A stretch of 54,504 bases of DNA from Candidatus Fermentibacterota bacterium (GTDB lineage: Bacteria > Fermentibacterota > Fermentibacteria > Fermentibacterales > Fermentibacteraceae). The stretch lies in the NCBI GenBank assembly GCA_002748705.1, contig PDSZ01000030.1, positions 1 to 54,504 on the forward strand, in the 5' to 3' direction. The position numbers were made by a program, and so were the translations under genes. Below, piece after piece: positions 17,065-27,100 of the stretch. Position 1 is the stretch's first letter. Every line of letters starts with the position of its first letter. A model generated the notes under the pieces. The model worked only from the letters and a program-made list of their open reading frames with translations, was not told the DNA's origin and searched no databases.

Positions 17065-19434
17065 TTATTCAAGAAGACTTGTTCCGGCATTCCACACCTT
17101 TTTGAAGGCAGCTGTCCAGTTGTGGTCCAGGGCTCTTTCACGGGCTTTCAGGCTCATTTTTCTTCGAAGTTCCAGGTTCTCCGCCAGGGTGCACATTGCT
17201 TCAGCCAGAGATTCGGCATTTCTGCCCTCTGCTACTAAACCTGTTTCTCCTGGAACAATAATTTCCTGGGGGCCGCCTTTGTCGGTGACCACTGCAGGAA
17301 GCCCTGCTGCCTGTGCTTCCAGAACAGAGTTACCGTAGGTGTCGGTAGTTGAAGGGAAAACAAAAATGTCGCAGGAGGCACATGTTCGTGAAAAATCCTC
17401 TCCTGAAAGGTTACCGGTAAAGAAACCGCCTTTTCCCAGTATAAGCCTTCCCAGTTCCCTTATGTAGGGCCCGTCTCCTGCAAGAAACAGTTCCACTGAA
17501 GGGTGTTTTTTTCTGACCTTCAGAAAAGCTTCAGCGAGAACATCAAGGTCCTTTTCCTTTGATATGCGACCTGTGTAGAGAAACTTTACGGTGTTTTCCG
17601 AGCCGCCGAATCTTCCCATAAAACCCTCTGTTCTCCAAACGGGCGAGAAAACCTCATGGTCGGTGCCTCTTGGAAAGATTCTCATCTTTTTCCGGTCTAC
17701 TCCAAGCTTTTCAATATCGTCCATGTAGAAATGGCTTGGAACCATTATCATTTCAGAGAGTGAATAATACCATCCAGTGGCTGTGCTTATGATGTCGGCA
17801 ATTCGGGAATCCTCAATTATCTCATTGGTGTGTCTCGGGTAGTCAGTATGGTAAATGGATATTGACGGTATCCCCAGAAGCTTTGTTATTCCCATAGCTA
17901 TCATACCCAGAGGACCTGGTGTTGAGATGTAGGCAACCTCAAAATCGTTCTCGTCAAAGAAACGAAGCATCTCAAGAAAAGGTGGTACAGAAAGTTTCTT
18001 AGACGGATAGTTCGGTACTGAAAACTCCTTGATCGGCTTGAAGTTTACCACCCAGCCTGGAAAGGATACCGCCCTGTCCTGGCAGGCCAGAATGGCAAGT
18101 TCGCAGTTCTCCTTTACGCTGAGTTTTCCGAACTTCTGTATGGTTCTTGAAACACCGTTAAGATCGTTTATTGTATCAGTAATCCATACTCTCTTCCCTG
18201 AGCGTCTGTCAGCAGGGGACTTGCACCTGGGAGCCAGTTCCCTGCAGATACGGTTTACCTGGTCTCTTCCCCGCTTTCTGTCCAGATATGCAATAGGAAA
18301 AGGCACATTCATCAGAAGCACAGGTATCATAGCTGTAACTGCTTCAAGCCCCTCAAGAATCATTCCTTTGCTGAACCTTACGCCAAGCTGCTCCACTGAT
18401 CTTCTCAGAAGACTGTTGGTGAGCCTGTTGAGTATTTCAAAGGTTCTTTCTTCAATGTTTTCCTTTTCAAGCTCAGGACTTCCCTTTCGCAGGTTCAGGT
18501 CCTTGCCTATCTCGATCAGTTCATCGGCAAGGAAACTCTCAAAGTCTGCGCTGTTACCCTTTGCCTTCTTCAGCATGTGGTGGAAGAGGAAATCTGCCTT
18601 GTGCCATAAAGTAGGCTCCTCGGTACTCTCCTGAGCTATTGGGCTGAGAAATCTGTCTGCTGCCATTGTTGCCACATTGGGAACATTCTTTTTCAGAAGC
18701 CTGTCTCTGTAGAAAGAATAGGCGATTGAATACACTGAATAGGAGGCTCTTACAGCGCTTCCATGATCTCCGTGAAGAGTGCCTCTGCCCTCTTTCACCC
18801 CATTCAGGAAACTTTCAGCAGTGCCGTCTGAGAGTGCTTCAGTCCAGGTAAGCCCGAAGAACCTGCCGCAGTGGTCATCGCTGCCTGCAGTGAATCCGGA
18901 AAAGTCTGTACCCTTTATGAGCCTGGCTGTTTCCAGGGAGGCTGTGTTTTCCCAGAGAGCCCTTGTACCGTTTCGAGCCTCTATCAGAGAGACCCTTTCC
19001 ACGAGTTCTTTCCACTCCTCTGCTGTGAGGTCTTCCCCTGGAAAATAAAAGGGATGGGCAAGTCCGTTCACTATGCCCTGATCATTCAGGTATTCCAGCA
19101 GCTCCCAGAGGTTATCTCTGTACCGCACTGCTTCCTCATGCTGCTCACCTTTGATGTTCCACGCAAGGATATGAACAGGTTTTTTAGAACCTGGAAGCTG
19201 GGCTGATATCTCCTCGCTGATGAATACACCTGGAAGATGAGCTATCTTCTCCACTCCTTCTATGGTGTTCACATCGGTAATTGTTACCAGATCCATTCCC
19301 CGTTTTCGCGCAAGGTGATATATCAGCTCCGGAGGCGTGAAGCTCTCAGGAGCCTTGACTGTTCTCAGTATCCACCTTGCAGACTGTCGCGAGGCTTCCG
19401 AGTGCACATGGAGATCGCACCTTGTGTTTCTCAT
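17065..19434 (-). CDS. PHP domain - GT4 glycosyltransferase fusion
   Basis: 789 residues in two enzymes. Residues 1-210 form a PHP (polymerase/histidinol phosphatase-type) metallo-hydrolase: CDLHVHSEASRQS, LVTITDVNT, NGLAHPFYF and FTAGSDDHCG supply metal-binding His and Asp. Residues about 210-395 are helical and unassigned. From about 400 a GT4 glycosyltransferase follows: acceptor-side IYHTDYPRHTNE, RIFPRGTDHEVFSP, donor-side FLYTGRISKEKDLDVLAEAF, LFLAGDGPYIREL and the EX7E-type FVFPSTTDTYGNSVLEAQ followed by AAGLPAVV and GGPQEI. The C-terminal half resembles lipid or glycan mannosyl/glucosyltransferases; the substrate is unknown. The PHP part may remove a phosphate or other group from the same lipid substrate (inference). 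No signal peptide. Confidence 0.88.
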   Translation of the reverse strand: MRNTRCDLHVHSEASRQSARWILRTVKAPESFTPPELIYHLARKRGMDLVTITDVNTIEGVEKIAHLPGVFISEEISAQLPGSKKPVHILAWNIKGEQHEEAVRYRDNLWELLEYLNDQGIVNGLAHPFYFPGEDLTAEEWKELVERVSLIEARNGTRALWENTASLETARLIKGTDFSGFTAGSDDHCGRFFGLTWTEALSDGTAESFLNGVKEGRGTLHGDHGSAVRASYSVYSIAYSFYRDRLLKKNVPNVATMAADRFLSPIAQESTEEPTLWHKADFLFHHMLKKAKGNSADFESFLADELIEIGKDLNLRKGSPELEKENIEERTFEILNRLTNSLLRRSVEQLGVRFSKGMILEGLEAVTAMIPVLLMNVPFPIAYLDRKRGRDQVNRICRELAPRCKSPADRRSGKRVWITDTINDLNGVSRTIQKFGKLSVKENCELAILACQDRAVSFPGWVVNFKPIKEFSVPNYPSKKLSVPPFLEMLRFFDENDFEVAYISTPGPLGMIAMGITKLLGIPSISIYHTDYPRHTNEIIEDSRIADIISTATGWYYSLSEMIMVPSHFYMDDIEKLGVDRKKMRIFPRGTDHEVFSPVWRTEGFMGRFGGSENTVKFLYTGRISKEKDLDVLAEAFLKVRKKHPSVELFLAGDGPYIRELGRLILGKGGFFTGNLSGEDFSRTCASCDIFVFPSTTDTYGNSVLEAQAAGLPAVVTDKGGPQEIIVPGETGLVAEGRNAESLAEAMCTLAENLELRRKMSLKARERALDHNWTAAFKKVWNAGTSLLE

Positions 19435-19477
19435 GGCTTCCCTTCAGTGGTGTAGTTTCAGCTGACCTGAAAGATAC

Positions 19478-20467
19478 TCACCGCTTCGGAGATACTGCAA
19501 TAATACCCTGTGGGCCCTCGCCGCTGCAGCTGAGAGAGTCGAAAAGGGTATAGCCATTCACATCAAAGAGGTATACTTTATTTGCAGCAAAACTTGTTAC
19601 ATATAGAGTATCTCCGGAAATCGCCAGACCTGTGGGAGTTACAGGTAACTCTATTCTGCTTATCGCCGATCCGCTTTCAGTATAACAGATAAGCCCGCCC
19701 TGCCCCCAGCCGTCAGGGCTGAGGAATTCATCATTGACATAAACAGCTTCGCCTGGAGCGCCTCCACACTGAATCTGAGTGACGACAGTGAGGTTTACAG
19801 GATCAACAACAGAGATGACGCCGTCGTCTGTGTATGTGGTTGAATAAGCGTGTATCATCCCTGTGGGCTGTTCCTTGAGCCAGTGGGTGTTTACACCTGT
19901 ATTCAGCCAGGCTGTTTCAGCACCGCCGGAGAGTGGATATACCGAGATGCCCCCTGGAGAGGATGCGTCAGGCCAGTTTGCATAGCTTATGAAGAGAGAG
20001 TTACCGAAAATTTCAGTGCCACTGGGGTTGACTCTGGTTTCAATGGAGCCTGTTACTCCTTCTGAGAGATCAAAGAGTGCCACTGAAGAGGTAAGCAGCT
20101 TTGCTGCTGCTCCTGTGGTTCCCTCAACATCAAATGAGTATGGATTGGAACCGTTCTCAAAGAGTATCTGATCTTCGATAACGCCTGTGGTGTCACTGTT
20201 GAAAATGATAAGGTCGGCAGAGAGGGAAGAAAGAATGGCAACCCTTCCATCATAAAGCTCCCTTATCTGATTTGGGGCTCCTCCTGTAACCCAGGCGTTC
20301 CCCACAAGAGAATCTGACTCATAATACCATACATCTGCGTTTGCCGATAATCCATTGAACCAGATAACTGCCCTTCCGGAGTGCTGTTCAGAAGAAGGCC
20401 CCGATGCGTCCCTGCATCCTGTTGCAACAAGGGCAAGAACCACTGCAGCTGTGAGTAATCTTTTCAT
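19478..20467 (-). CDS. YncE-like beta-propeller lipoprotein of the cobalamin operon
   Basis: 329 residues with a lipoprotein signal (LTAAVVLALVATGC, Cys about 18) and a 7-blade-type propeller: repeats such as GRVAILSSLSADLIIFNSDT, GVISVVDPVNLTVVTQIQCG and ISGDTLYVTSFAANKVYLFD. It begins directly after the stop of the TonB receptor gene, so it is in the transcript governed by the cobalamin riboswitch. Propeller lipoproteins next to BtuB-like receptors may help to bind or hand over the corrinoid at the cell surface; this role is inference from position. Confidence 0.82.
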   Translation of the reverse strand: MKRLLTAAVVLALVATGCRDASGPSSEQHSGRAVIWFNGLSANADVWYYESDSLVGNAWVTGGAPNQIRELYDGRVAILSSLSADLIIFNSDTTGVIEDQILFENGSNPYSFDVEGTTGAAAKLLTSSVALFDLSEGVTGSIETRVNPSGTEIFGNSLFISYANWPDASSPGGISVYPLSGGAETAWLNTGVNTHWLKEQPTGMIHAYSTTYTDDGVISVVDPVNLTVVTQIQCGGAPGEAVYVNDEFLSPDGWGQGGLICYTESGSAISRIELPVTPTGLAISGDTLYVTSFAANKVYLFDVNGYTLFDSLSCSGEGPQGIIAVSPKR

Positions 20468-22333
20468 TTATTCTCCATTGTATGTAAGTGAAAAACCGAA
20501 GGTTCGCTTCATTCCACTGTATCCGTTGGTTACCTGATAGCTCCTGTCTGTGATGTTCAGGCAGTTTATCTCAGCTGTAACATTTTCTGTAACCGGTTTT
20601 CTCAGACAAGCATTGAACACTGTGTAAGAATCAAGGTATTCACTCTGGGTTCTGTTGGTGAACCTCTTCCCCATGCCGCCGGCATCTCCTGAGAAAACGA
20701 ATTCTTCAGGAAGAATCAAGCTGATTGCCGCACCCCAGGTATACTCCGGTCTGTACGGTATAAGCATGCCGTTTCTGGGGGTGTTAGGGGTTTCGTCTGT
20801 TGCCAGATTCCAGGTGAAGCTGCCTGAAAGTGACAGAGGGCTCAACTGGACTTCTCCGGAGGTCTCAATACCTCTGGAGAGCGCTTTGGAAAGGTTGGAA
20901 GGAGTCCATACACCCTGAGCGTCAGGCAGCCAAAGTATCAGGTTCCTTGTGCCGGAAACGAATCCGGTTACCTGGCAGCGCCATAAGTCTCCTGTGAGTT
21001 CCAGAGCAGCTTCTGCCCCTGAAGACCTCTCACTCTCAAGATCAGGATTTCCTGCAGCCATGCCGTCAGAAGGCCAGTAAAGGTCATTCATTGTAGGTTC
21101 ACGGACATCAGTAAAGACCGAACTGCGAAAAGGTCCGTATTCAACAGCTGCTCTGGCCTGAATTCCCCTTTCGCAGGCGTATCCTGCCCATCCGATAAAC
21201 GGGCCGACTTTTCCTGTTATCTGTATTCCTGTTCTGTTCCTGTGATGGTTTCCGGAGGCGGTGCTCTCAAGATGGGCAGAGATCCACGAAAACTGTGCAT
21301 TCACAGGGCCTCTCCAGACAAAAGATGCCCTTTCCGTGTGATCTGTATGGGTGTCATCTATGACAAAAGGAAGGGTCTGTGTGTAAATCATTCTTCCAGT
21401 ACCTGCGCTGAGGTCAGCCTCAAGGTTTCCACTGTGCCAGTTCAGCCAGCCTTCAGCCTGCCCCTGAGACCTTTCTCCGTCTCCCTGCACAGTCCAGTCG
21501 GGAGCCTCTGTCTCCCCTGCTGATAAACCTGCCAGCAGGCCGCCTTTGAAGCCGTAACCAAGCGTGTGTGTTGTAAGGAAGGAACCGCTGTAGCCCTCAG
21601 AGCCGTTATTTCCCATGTTCCTTCTAAGGGAAATGGATGATCCTGCATACCTTGCAGCTGTGCAGACGCTTCCTGCGGAATTAACAGAGGTTCGAAGATA
21701 AAGCGGTTCTGAAGAAAGCGGAGGCAGGTAGTTCAGAGCACCTGAGCTTCCAGAGGAACCTGCTCCGGGAATGGCTCCTCCCCTGGCCAGTTCCAGAGCT
21801 GAAAAAAGAACTGGATCAAATACCCCTGTGGGCATTCCGTCTCTTGGGGATGTTATGGAGATTCCGTCCACCATGTATTCCGACTGTCCAGGGTCGCCGC
21901 CTCTCAGTGAAACCGATGTTATGGGAATTGCTCCGCCGTATTCTCTCACAGTCACCCCTGAGACCCTTCCGTTCAGACGGTTAAGCCCCCCTGAAGAGAG
22001 TTCTTCAAGGTCCTTCCCATTCAGAACTTCGGTGGACGGCATCAGTGATTCAAGGGAACCTCTTGAGGCTGTTACATAAATAGTTCCCGAACCAACTGCC
22101 TCAGGCTGTAAAACAATGGTATCGGAAGGCCCGGGAAGAGGTCCTGTCCAGTCGGAAAAACCTGTAGCATGTACCGTAACTGTATCAGGGAAGTCTTCAG
22201 GAACCTGAAATACACCAGCCTGGTCAGTTGCCCCAAGCCAGCTACCGGAGGAGCCTATCCATGCGCCAGGTATGGGATTGCCTCCTGCATCGGTTACTGT
22301 GAACCCTGTAAGAATAAGTATCAGCTGGATCAT
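20468..22333 (-). CDS. btuB: TonB-dependent receptor, BtuB-like
   Basis: 621 residues: short signal segment, a small carboxypeptidase-regulatory-like domain (GFTVTDAGGNPIPGAWIGSS), then the plug (VTASRGSLESLMPSTEVLNG, SVSLRGGDPGQSEYMVDGIS) and a beta-barrel ending FGFSLTYNGE with an aromatic-rich final strand. It moves a scarce nutrient across the outer membrane using TonB energy. The B12 riboswitch upstream indicates cobalamin or another corrinoid. The barrel is at the short end for this family. A classical TonB box is not obvious; VTASR just before the plug is the likely candidate. Next gene: the propeller lipoprotein, zero-base spacing. Confidence 0.9.
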   Translation of the reverse strand: MIQLILILTGFTVTDAGGNPIPGAWIGSSGSWLGATDQAGVFQVPEDFPDTVTVHATGFSDWTGPLPGPSDTIVLQPEAVGSGTIYVTASRGSLESLMPSTEVLNGKDLEELSSGGLNRLNGRVSGVTVREYGGAIPITSVSLRGGDPGQSEYMVDGISITSPRDGMPTGVFDPVLFSALELARGGAIPGAGSSGSSGALNYLPPLSSEPLYLRTSVNSAGSVCTAARYAGSSISLRRNMGNNGSEGYSGSFLTTHTLGYGFKGGLLAGLSAGETEAPDWTVQGDGERSQGQAEGWLNWHSGNLEADLSAGTGRMIYTQTLPFVIDDTHTDHTERASFVWRGPVNAQFSWISAHLESTASGNHHRNRTGIQITGKVGPFIGWAGYACERGIQARAAVEYGPFRSSVFTDVREPTMNDLYWPSDGMAAGNPDLESERSSGAEAALELTGDLWRCQVTGFVSGTRNLILWLPDAQGVWTPSNLSKALSRGIETSGEVQLSPLSLSGSFTWNLATDETPNTPRNGMLIPYRPEYTWGAAISLILPEEFVFSGDAGGMGKRFTNRTQSEYLDSYTVFNACLRKPVTENVTAEINCLNITDRSYQVTNGYSGMKRTFGFSLTYNGE

Positions 22334-22340
22334 GAGACCC

Positions 22341-22363
22341 GCCTTTCACGACAGAGTGAAAGC
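22341..22363 (-). promoter_or_regulatory. Hairpin over the ribosome binding site of the btuB-like gene
   Basis: In the mRNA sense the sequence CTTTCAC-TCTGTC-GTGAAAG forms a perfect seven-pair stem, extendable with GC on each side. The 3' arm runs into AAAGGCGGG a few bases before ATG 22333, so pairing would hide the Shine-Dalgarno region. Placed just downstream of the cobalamin aptamer, it is a plausible expression platform controlling translation start. Confidence 0.6.
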
Positions 22364-22410
22364 CGCAGGACATCTTGCAAAGAGAGGTCATTTGGCGATT
22401 CCCGCTCTTC

Positions 22411-22516
22411 AATGTGCGGTACAGTGTCTGACTTCCGGATCGATTCCGGTCACAGTGGCGCTACCGTGGCGGATTTCCACCGCTCTTCCTGCACCTGCGG
22501 CAGAGATAATATAAAA
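22411..22516 (-). ncRNA. Cobalamin (B12) riboswitch aptamer
   Basis: On the minus strand, 78-183 bases upstream of the receptor ATG, the conserved cobalamin elements occur in order: GCAGGTGCAGGAAGAG, GCGGTGGAAATCCGCC, the core CGGTAGCGCCACTGTGA, a CCGGAATCGATCCGG arm, and a B12-box-like GGAAGTCAGACAC. The GCCACTG core and the box are the main identifiers. Binding of adenosyl- or other cobalamin is expected to repress the downstream receptor and lipoprotein. Ends are approximate. Confidence 0.87.
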
Positions 22517-22687
22517 CTGTTCAGAATCCTGTTCAGACAGGTTGAAAAGCAGACACAGGCTGATTGGAAAACACAGGCAAATACACCTTATTTCTCTCTC
22601 CAGTTTTCTCAGGCCACTATAGATTCACACCTGAGAAAGACCCGGCAACTGATGAATCGTTGTGAGTTCGTCTGTACTCCAAGGCAC

Positions 22688-22741
22688 AAAAGCCGGCATT
22701 ACATGGCTGAGACTGAACTTAATATTATTGCCGGCGCTTTT
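22688..22741 (-). terminator. Possible bidirectional terminator after the sorting-domain protein gene
   Basis: Arms AAAAGCCGGCA (22688-22698) and TGCCGGCGCTTTT (22729-22741) pair with a two-base bulge and a loop of about 30 bases. Read on the minus strand, the 3' arm ends in CTTTTG, as expected downstream of the gene ending at 22753. The loop is long, so confidence is limited. Positions 22517-22687 show no other feature apart from the unlocated promoter of the riboswitch operon. Confidence 0.35.
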
Positions 22742-22752
22742 AGCATAGATAA

Positions 22753-24168
22753 CTATTCAGAAAGAAGGGTAATGCGCTTTACGCTGCCTGTTTCCTCCAC
22801 AACATTGTAGAGTCCCGACGGCAGCCTCTCACCTGCAAAAGAGGTTCCATGCCAGACGCCTGATCCTTCTGAAACACAGATCTGAGACACCTCTCTGCCG
22901 GAAATGTCGAACACCCGAAGAGTCTGTGATTCTGAATTCGTATACACCGTGACAGAACCGGTAACAGGGTTGCACGAAAAGGTAAATGACCTGAAAGGAT
23001 CAACCTGAGCTTCACGAACAAGAGTGCCTGAATAGCTGTAATCAAACCAGCCAAAGGTGGGAAAGTAATCAACTTCCGGTTCTGTTTCAACCTGCCCATA
23101 CACCACATAGAGATTCCCCTGATCATCCGAAACCCCGTCTATGTTTTGAATATCTTCAGGATTCTCGTCTGAATAGTCGTAGGCTGTATACCAGTCAGCT
23201 ATGATGTTTCCGTCCGAGTCAAAAACCAGGTTGAATATCTTGTTGAGTCCGTATCCGCGCCAGCAAAGGTAGAACTGGTCCTGAACAGGCAGCGGTTCAA
23301 CAATGAAGTCACCACTGGTATCCATGTCGGGTAAATCAGGAGTAACCAGAGGTATCAAGTCCAGCAGAAGATCTCCTGTCTCACCATCAAGCTTCCACAG
23401 ATAGATTGCCTTTACAGCCTTGTATGCAATGGAATTATCCAGAACCATCAGGTCACCGGATGAATCCACTCTGAGTACAGGGAATCTGCTGGTGTAGAAT
23501 TCTCCACTGGTAAAGTCGGTAAGTGGAACCACAGTATTACCTTCAATATCATACTGAAGGTATGAAAAGGCGTGATCTACCGGATCCTGCACAACGATGT
23601 GTACTCTGTTGCCATCCACAAGCAGCACTCCCCCTGAATCAGCGCCTTCAATCACCCATTCATACTCTGTGATAAAGCCTGAACCGGGAGCAGGATTCCA
23701 GACAGCATAAATTACATCAGAGCCTGAATTGTACAGAACATGCAGCCTGCCGAGACTGTCAGCGCTGGCACGAATGTAAGGGTACATAGTGGATGTTGAA
23801 AAAAGGTATGTTGCAGGAGTTATCTCAGAACCATCTGCAATGCTCCTGATGGCATAGTATACAGGATTGTAGTTCCTCCAGAATACAATCAGGCTGTCTC
23901 CGGTTACACACATCGAGTGAAGAGAACTGTGAATGTCAAGAGAGAGCATTGTCTCAGGATACAGAACAGTTCCATCAATCGCAAATATCTTGTATCCTAT
24001 TCTTGAATTGTTGTTATAGTCAGACCAGACTAGATGAAACCGACCAAGCTCATCTCTGTGTATCAGTTGTTCCCTTCTCAATGTATTGGCTGAATCAGTA
24101 ACCAGCAGGGGATCGCTCCAGCCAGGACTGATCGTTACTCCAAGGCATGCGAGAAAAAGAAGTATCAT
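22753..24168 (-). CDS. Secreted beta-propeller-like protein with C-terminal sorting domain
   Basis: 471 residues. A signal peptide (MILLFLACLGVTISPGWS) precedes a long beta-rich region with propeller-like repeats (LIHRDELGRFHLVWSDYNNN, RASADSLGRLHVLYNSGS, GVSDDQGNLYVVYGQ). The C-terminal 75 residues are a type IX-like sorting domain: FSCNPVTGSVTVYTN, LRVFDISGREVSQI, RLPSGLYNVV. No catalytic motif is seen. Its ATG overlaps the stop of the C25 protease gene by four bases (ATGA), so both should be made together. Because the protease lacks such a sorting domain, this protein could carry or tether it (inference). Confidence 0.82.
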   Translation of the reverse strand: MILLFLACLGVTISPGWSDPLLVTDSANTLRREQLIHRDELGRFHLVWSDYNNNSRIGYKIFAIDGTVLYPETMLSLDIHSSLHSMCVTGDSLIVFWRNYNPVYYAIRSIADGSEITPATYLFSTSTMYPYIRASADSLGRLHVLYNSGSDVIYAVWNPAPGSGFITEYEWVIEGADSGGVLLVDGNRVHIVVQDPVDHAFSYLQYDIEGNTVVPLTDFTSGEFYTSRFPVLRVDSSGDLMVLDNSIAYKAVKAIYLWKLDGETGDLLLDLIPLVTPDLPDMDTSGDFIVEPLPVQDQFYLCWRGYGLNKIFNLVFDSDGNIIADWYTAYDYSDENPEDIQNIDGVSDDQGNLYVVYGQVETEPEVDYFPTFGWFDYSYSGTLVREAQVDPFRSFTFSCNPVTGSVTVYTNSESQTLRVFDISGREVSQICVSEGSGVWHGTSFAGERLPSGLYNVVEETGSVKRITLLSE

Positions 24169-27100
24169 TCCAGAACACCTGATCTTCCGTTGTCATGTTG
24201 AAACTGACACCAGGGTGCATAACCGACTGAGCAACTGCCCAGTTTCCAGCAATGGAGAAGACCGTCATTGGTGCCGAAAACGATCTCCACTTTTCCGTCT
24301 CTGTCCAGATCAGCCACAGCGAATCCACCTTCAGCGGAAACATCCTCGGGAAGAGTGAAAGGGAAATCCGAAGCTGTGCCAAGCGGTAAACCATCATAGT
24401 TGTATGCCAGTATAGTCCAGTCTCCATCAAGCACCGAGCTGAAGAGTACATCGTCAGAGTATATATCGTCCAGATTGCCCAGAGAGGCAGGGCTTACCAT
24501 GGAACTTTCAGTATCTCCTCCGAAATTACTGGTAGGGAAACTTCCGAACGGTTCTCCGGAATTATTCCAGGCCATGCACTGCCGTCCAGAGGGCAGGACA
24601 TAGGTGTCTGCTCCTGTTGGTGCAGACCAATCAGCGAATACACCATACATCAGATAATTTGAAGTCAGAACATTGGCGCCTGAGCAGGAAATCTCAGGAA
24701 CAGAATTCTCCGGTTCTATGAGCAACGCAGGATACCCTGAGCCTTCGAACTTACCCAGCGGGTATCCAATTGCTGCTTCTTCAGCAAGAAGACCTGCTGA
24801 GAGGGATATTGATTTAAGATACTCGTTCCAGGTGTGCTGATAGATCATGTCCTCTGTATTCCAGCTGTATGCCGAAACGGAGTTAACTTCAGGATTCGGG
24901 GGAATACTACTGTCGAAGAAACCGTTCAAGCAGACTGCGTCTTCAAAAGAATCACCATCAAGATCATTGCAGCAGAGAAATACTGCCGGTAGTACAGGCC
25001 TGAAACCGAGATCCTCCGAAGCTATCTCTGAAAACCCTGGAGGCATTGCAGAAGCATCCCAGCTATAAAGGGAAAGAGTATTGCCGTTGACAGTACACAT
25101 CTCAATACCTGTTCCGGTGTGCATATTTCCTGCGACAAAAAGGGAGGCATCTGTTTCAAGTTTTCCCAGAACAGACCCTGTATTGCTTATTACCTTGATG
25201 CCATCATCATAGGCAGCAAGTATTTCAGTTTGACCGTCCAGATTCAGATCGACTGCCAGAGGGTCCACATACCCCTGGAAATCTTCATCGGAAACTATCC
25301 ATAATGTGTTACCGCTGTAATCAAAGGCAGTAAGACTGGTGCCGGTCAGGGCAACCACCTCAATGTATGGATCATTGTTCAGATTCAGCAGAAGCGGTGT
25401 AGTGCTGATATTGCCTGTTACCTCAACAGGCCAACCTGAGCTGAACGGATAAATATCATTGATTTGATATGTGTCCGATGCGGTATTATTGGGACGCCAG
25501 CAGTCACTGCAGGCATTCTGCCAATCAGCTTCGATTTCCACATCCAGTTCAACCGGCGTATCGAACCATACAGGGCATGCCCATGTATAAGAGAATATGC
25601 GCTCTGTTTTTGACGGGATACCTGAGCAGGAAATATAGTCTGTGAATGTGTTGGAACCGTCTGTTATTGTAATCCTTGAACTGAATGCCTCCGAATCCTT
25701 CCTCCCGTTGTTTCTGACAATGAAACTAAGCTCCATTTCAGGGCCGGCAGGTGTTTCAACCGGGTAGGGAAATACTTCAAAATCACCATGATAAACAACC
25801 AGATCACAGGAGTTGGGAAATCTCACATAGTCCGATATGTCAAGTGCTGGATCACCAAGAAGGTTGAATTGTCCCAGAGAAGCGATTCCATTGCCGTCCA
25901 TGGAGACACTGAAGTCGTAATAAGATAATCTCTGCTGCATGACAGCATCGCCCAGTCTTCCGTATCCCTTTACGAAGATGGCCTCAATGATACCCTTACC
26001 GTACGATCCGTAGCAACTTATTAACGATGCGCTGGATCCGCAGAACACCCCTGCAACAGGTACAGTTGTATTCTTGAACAATTTTTCTCCGATGCAGTCG
26101 GTACCAAAATCATATGCAGGGACAGGTGGAGATACTGAACCTTCAAAACTGCACAGTTCAGGATAATATTGAGGATAAGTATGCTCACTGACCGTATGGT
26201 TGAATGATCCTGCTGAGCAGCACAGAAGAAGTGCAAAGGGTGCCGCATGACCTGATGCCGCAGTCAGACTGCTTTCGATCTGGTAATTGTTAAAAGTGCT
26301 GTCTCTGGCGCCTTTTGTGTAAGGATCCCGGGGAATGTACTCTGCAAGCCATTCGAGACCTGCACTGAACATATGGCAGGAACCATGATTACTGTAAAAC
26401 ATGATTCCGGCGCCTTTGCCGTATTCAGAGAGACACTGGTCTCTCCAGGCATGGCTGGACATCAGACTGCCGTCCATGTCGGTGAAGTCCCTGCCATCTC
26501 CGCAGTAGCTGGTTACGAAATCGTAATTGAGCCATTCAGTGAAATCTGAGGTCCATTCCAGAGAAGGTTCCCAGTCATAAGGAAATTGATATCCAGTGCC
26601 TGTATTGTTTTTAATTATCTCTGTACCTGTACCTGTCAGCCTGGTTATTCTCCTTCTGTAACTGGGAATGGGGATTTGAGTTACAGGCTTTTCCATGTTT
26701 ATAATATTATGAATAATAGCACTTAATGTATCAGTCTGAATTGTAGTACCATTTTTAATAGAAATTCTGCCCACAGCCATGCTGGGAATGTCATTGTCGA
26801 TTTCTCTGTTTCCGTTCATATAAGCATACCATTCATCATTGCCGATATCTTCTATGAGCAGTTTGCCGATATTGCAGTCATAAATGTGTGTCGGAAGGAA
26901 CCAGTCAGCAGAACCAAATGAAGCGTCCTCATGATCACCGATAAGAAGAAGGTATTCAGGTTTTTTAACAGATGCCTGGGGCCAGTTATTCCACATATAT
27001 TCAGTGAAGTCCCTTATAGTTTCATCGTTTATCGCAGTCTGTCCCTGCTCCCCGAAATCTTCGTTAACAGCATCTGTAAGGACAGTTGCCACATCAAATC

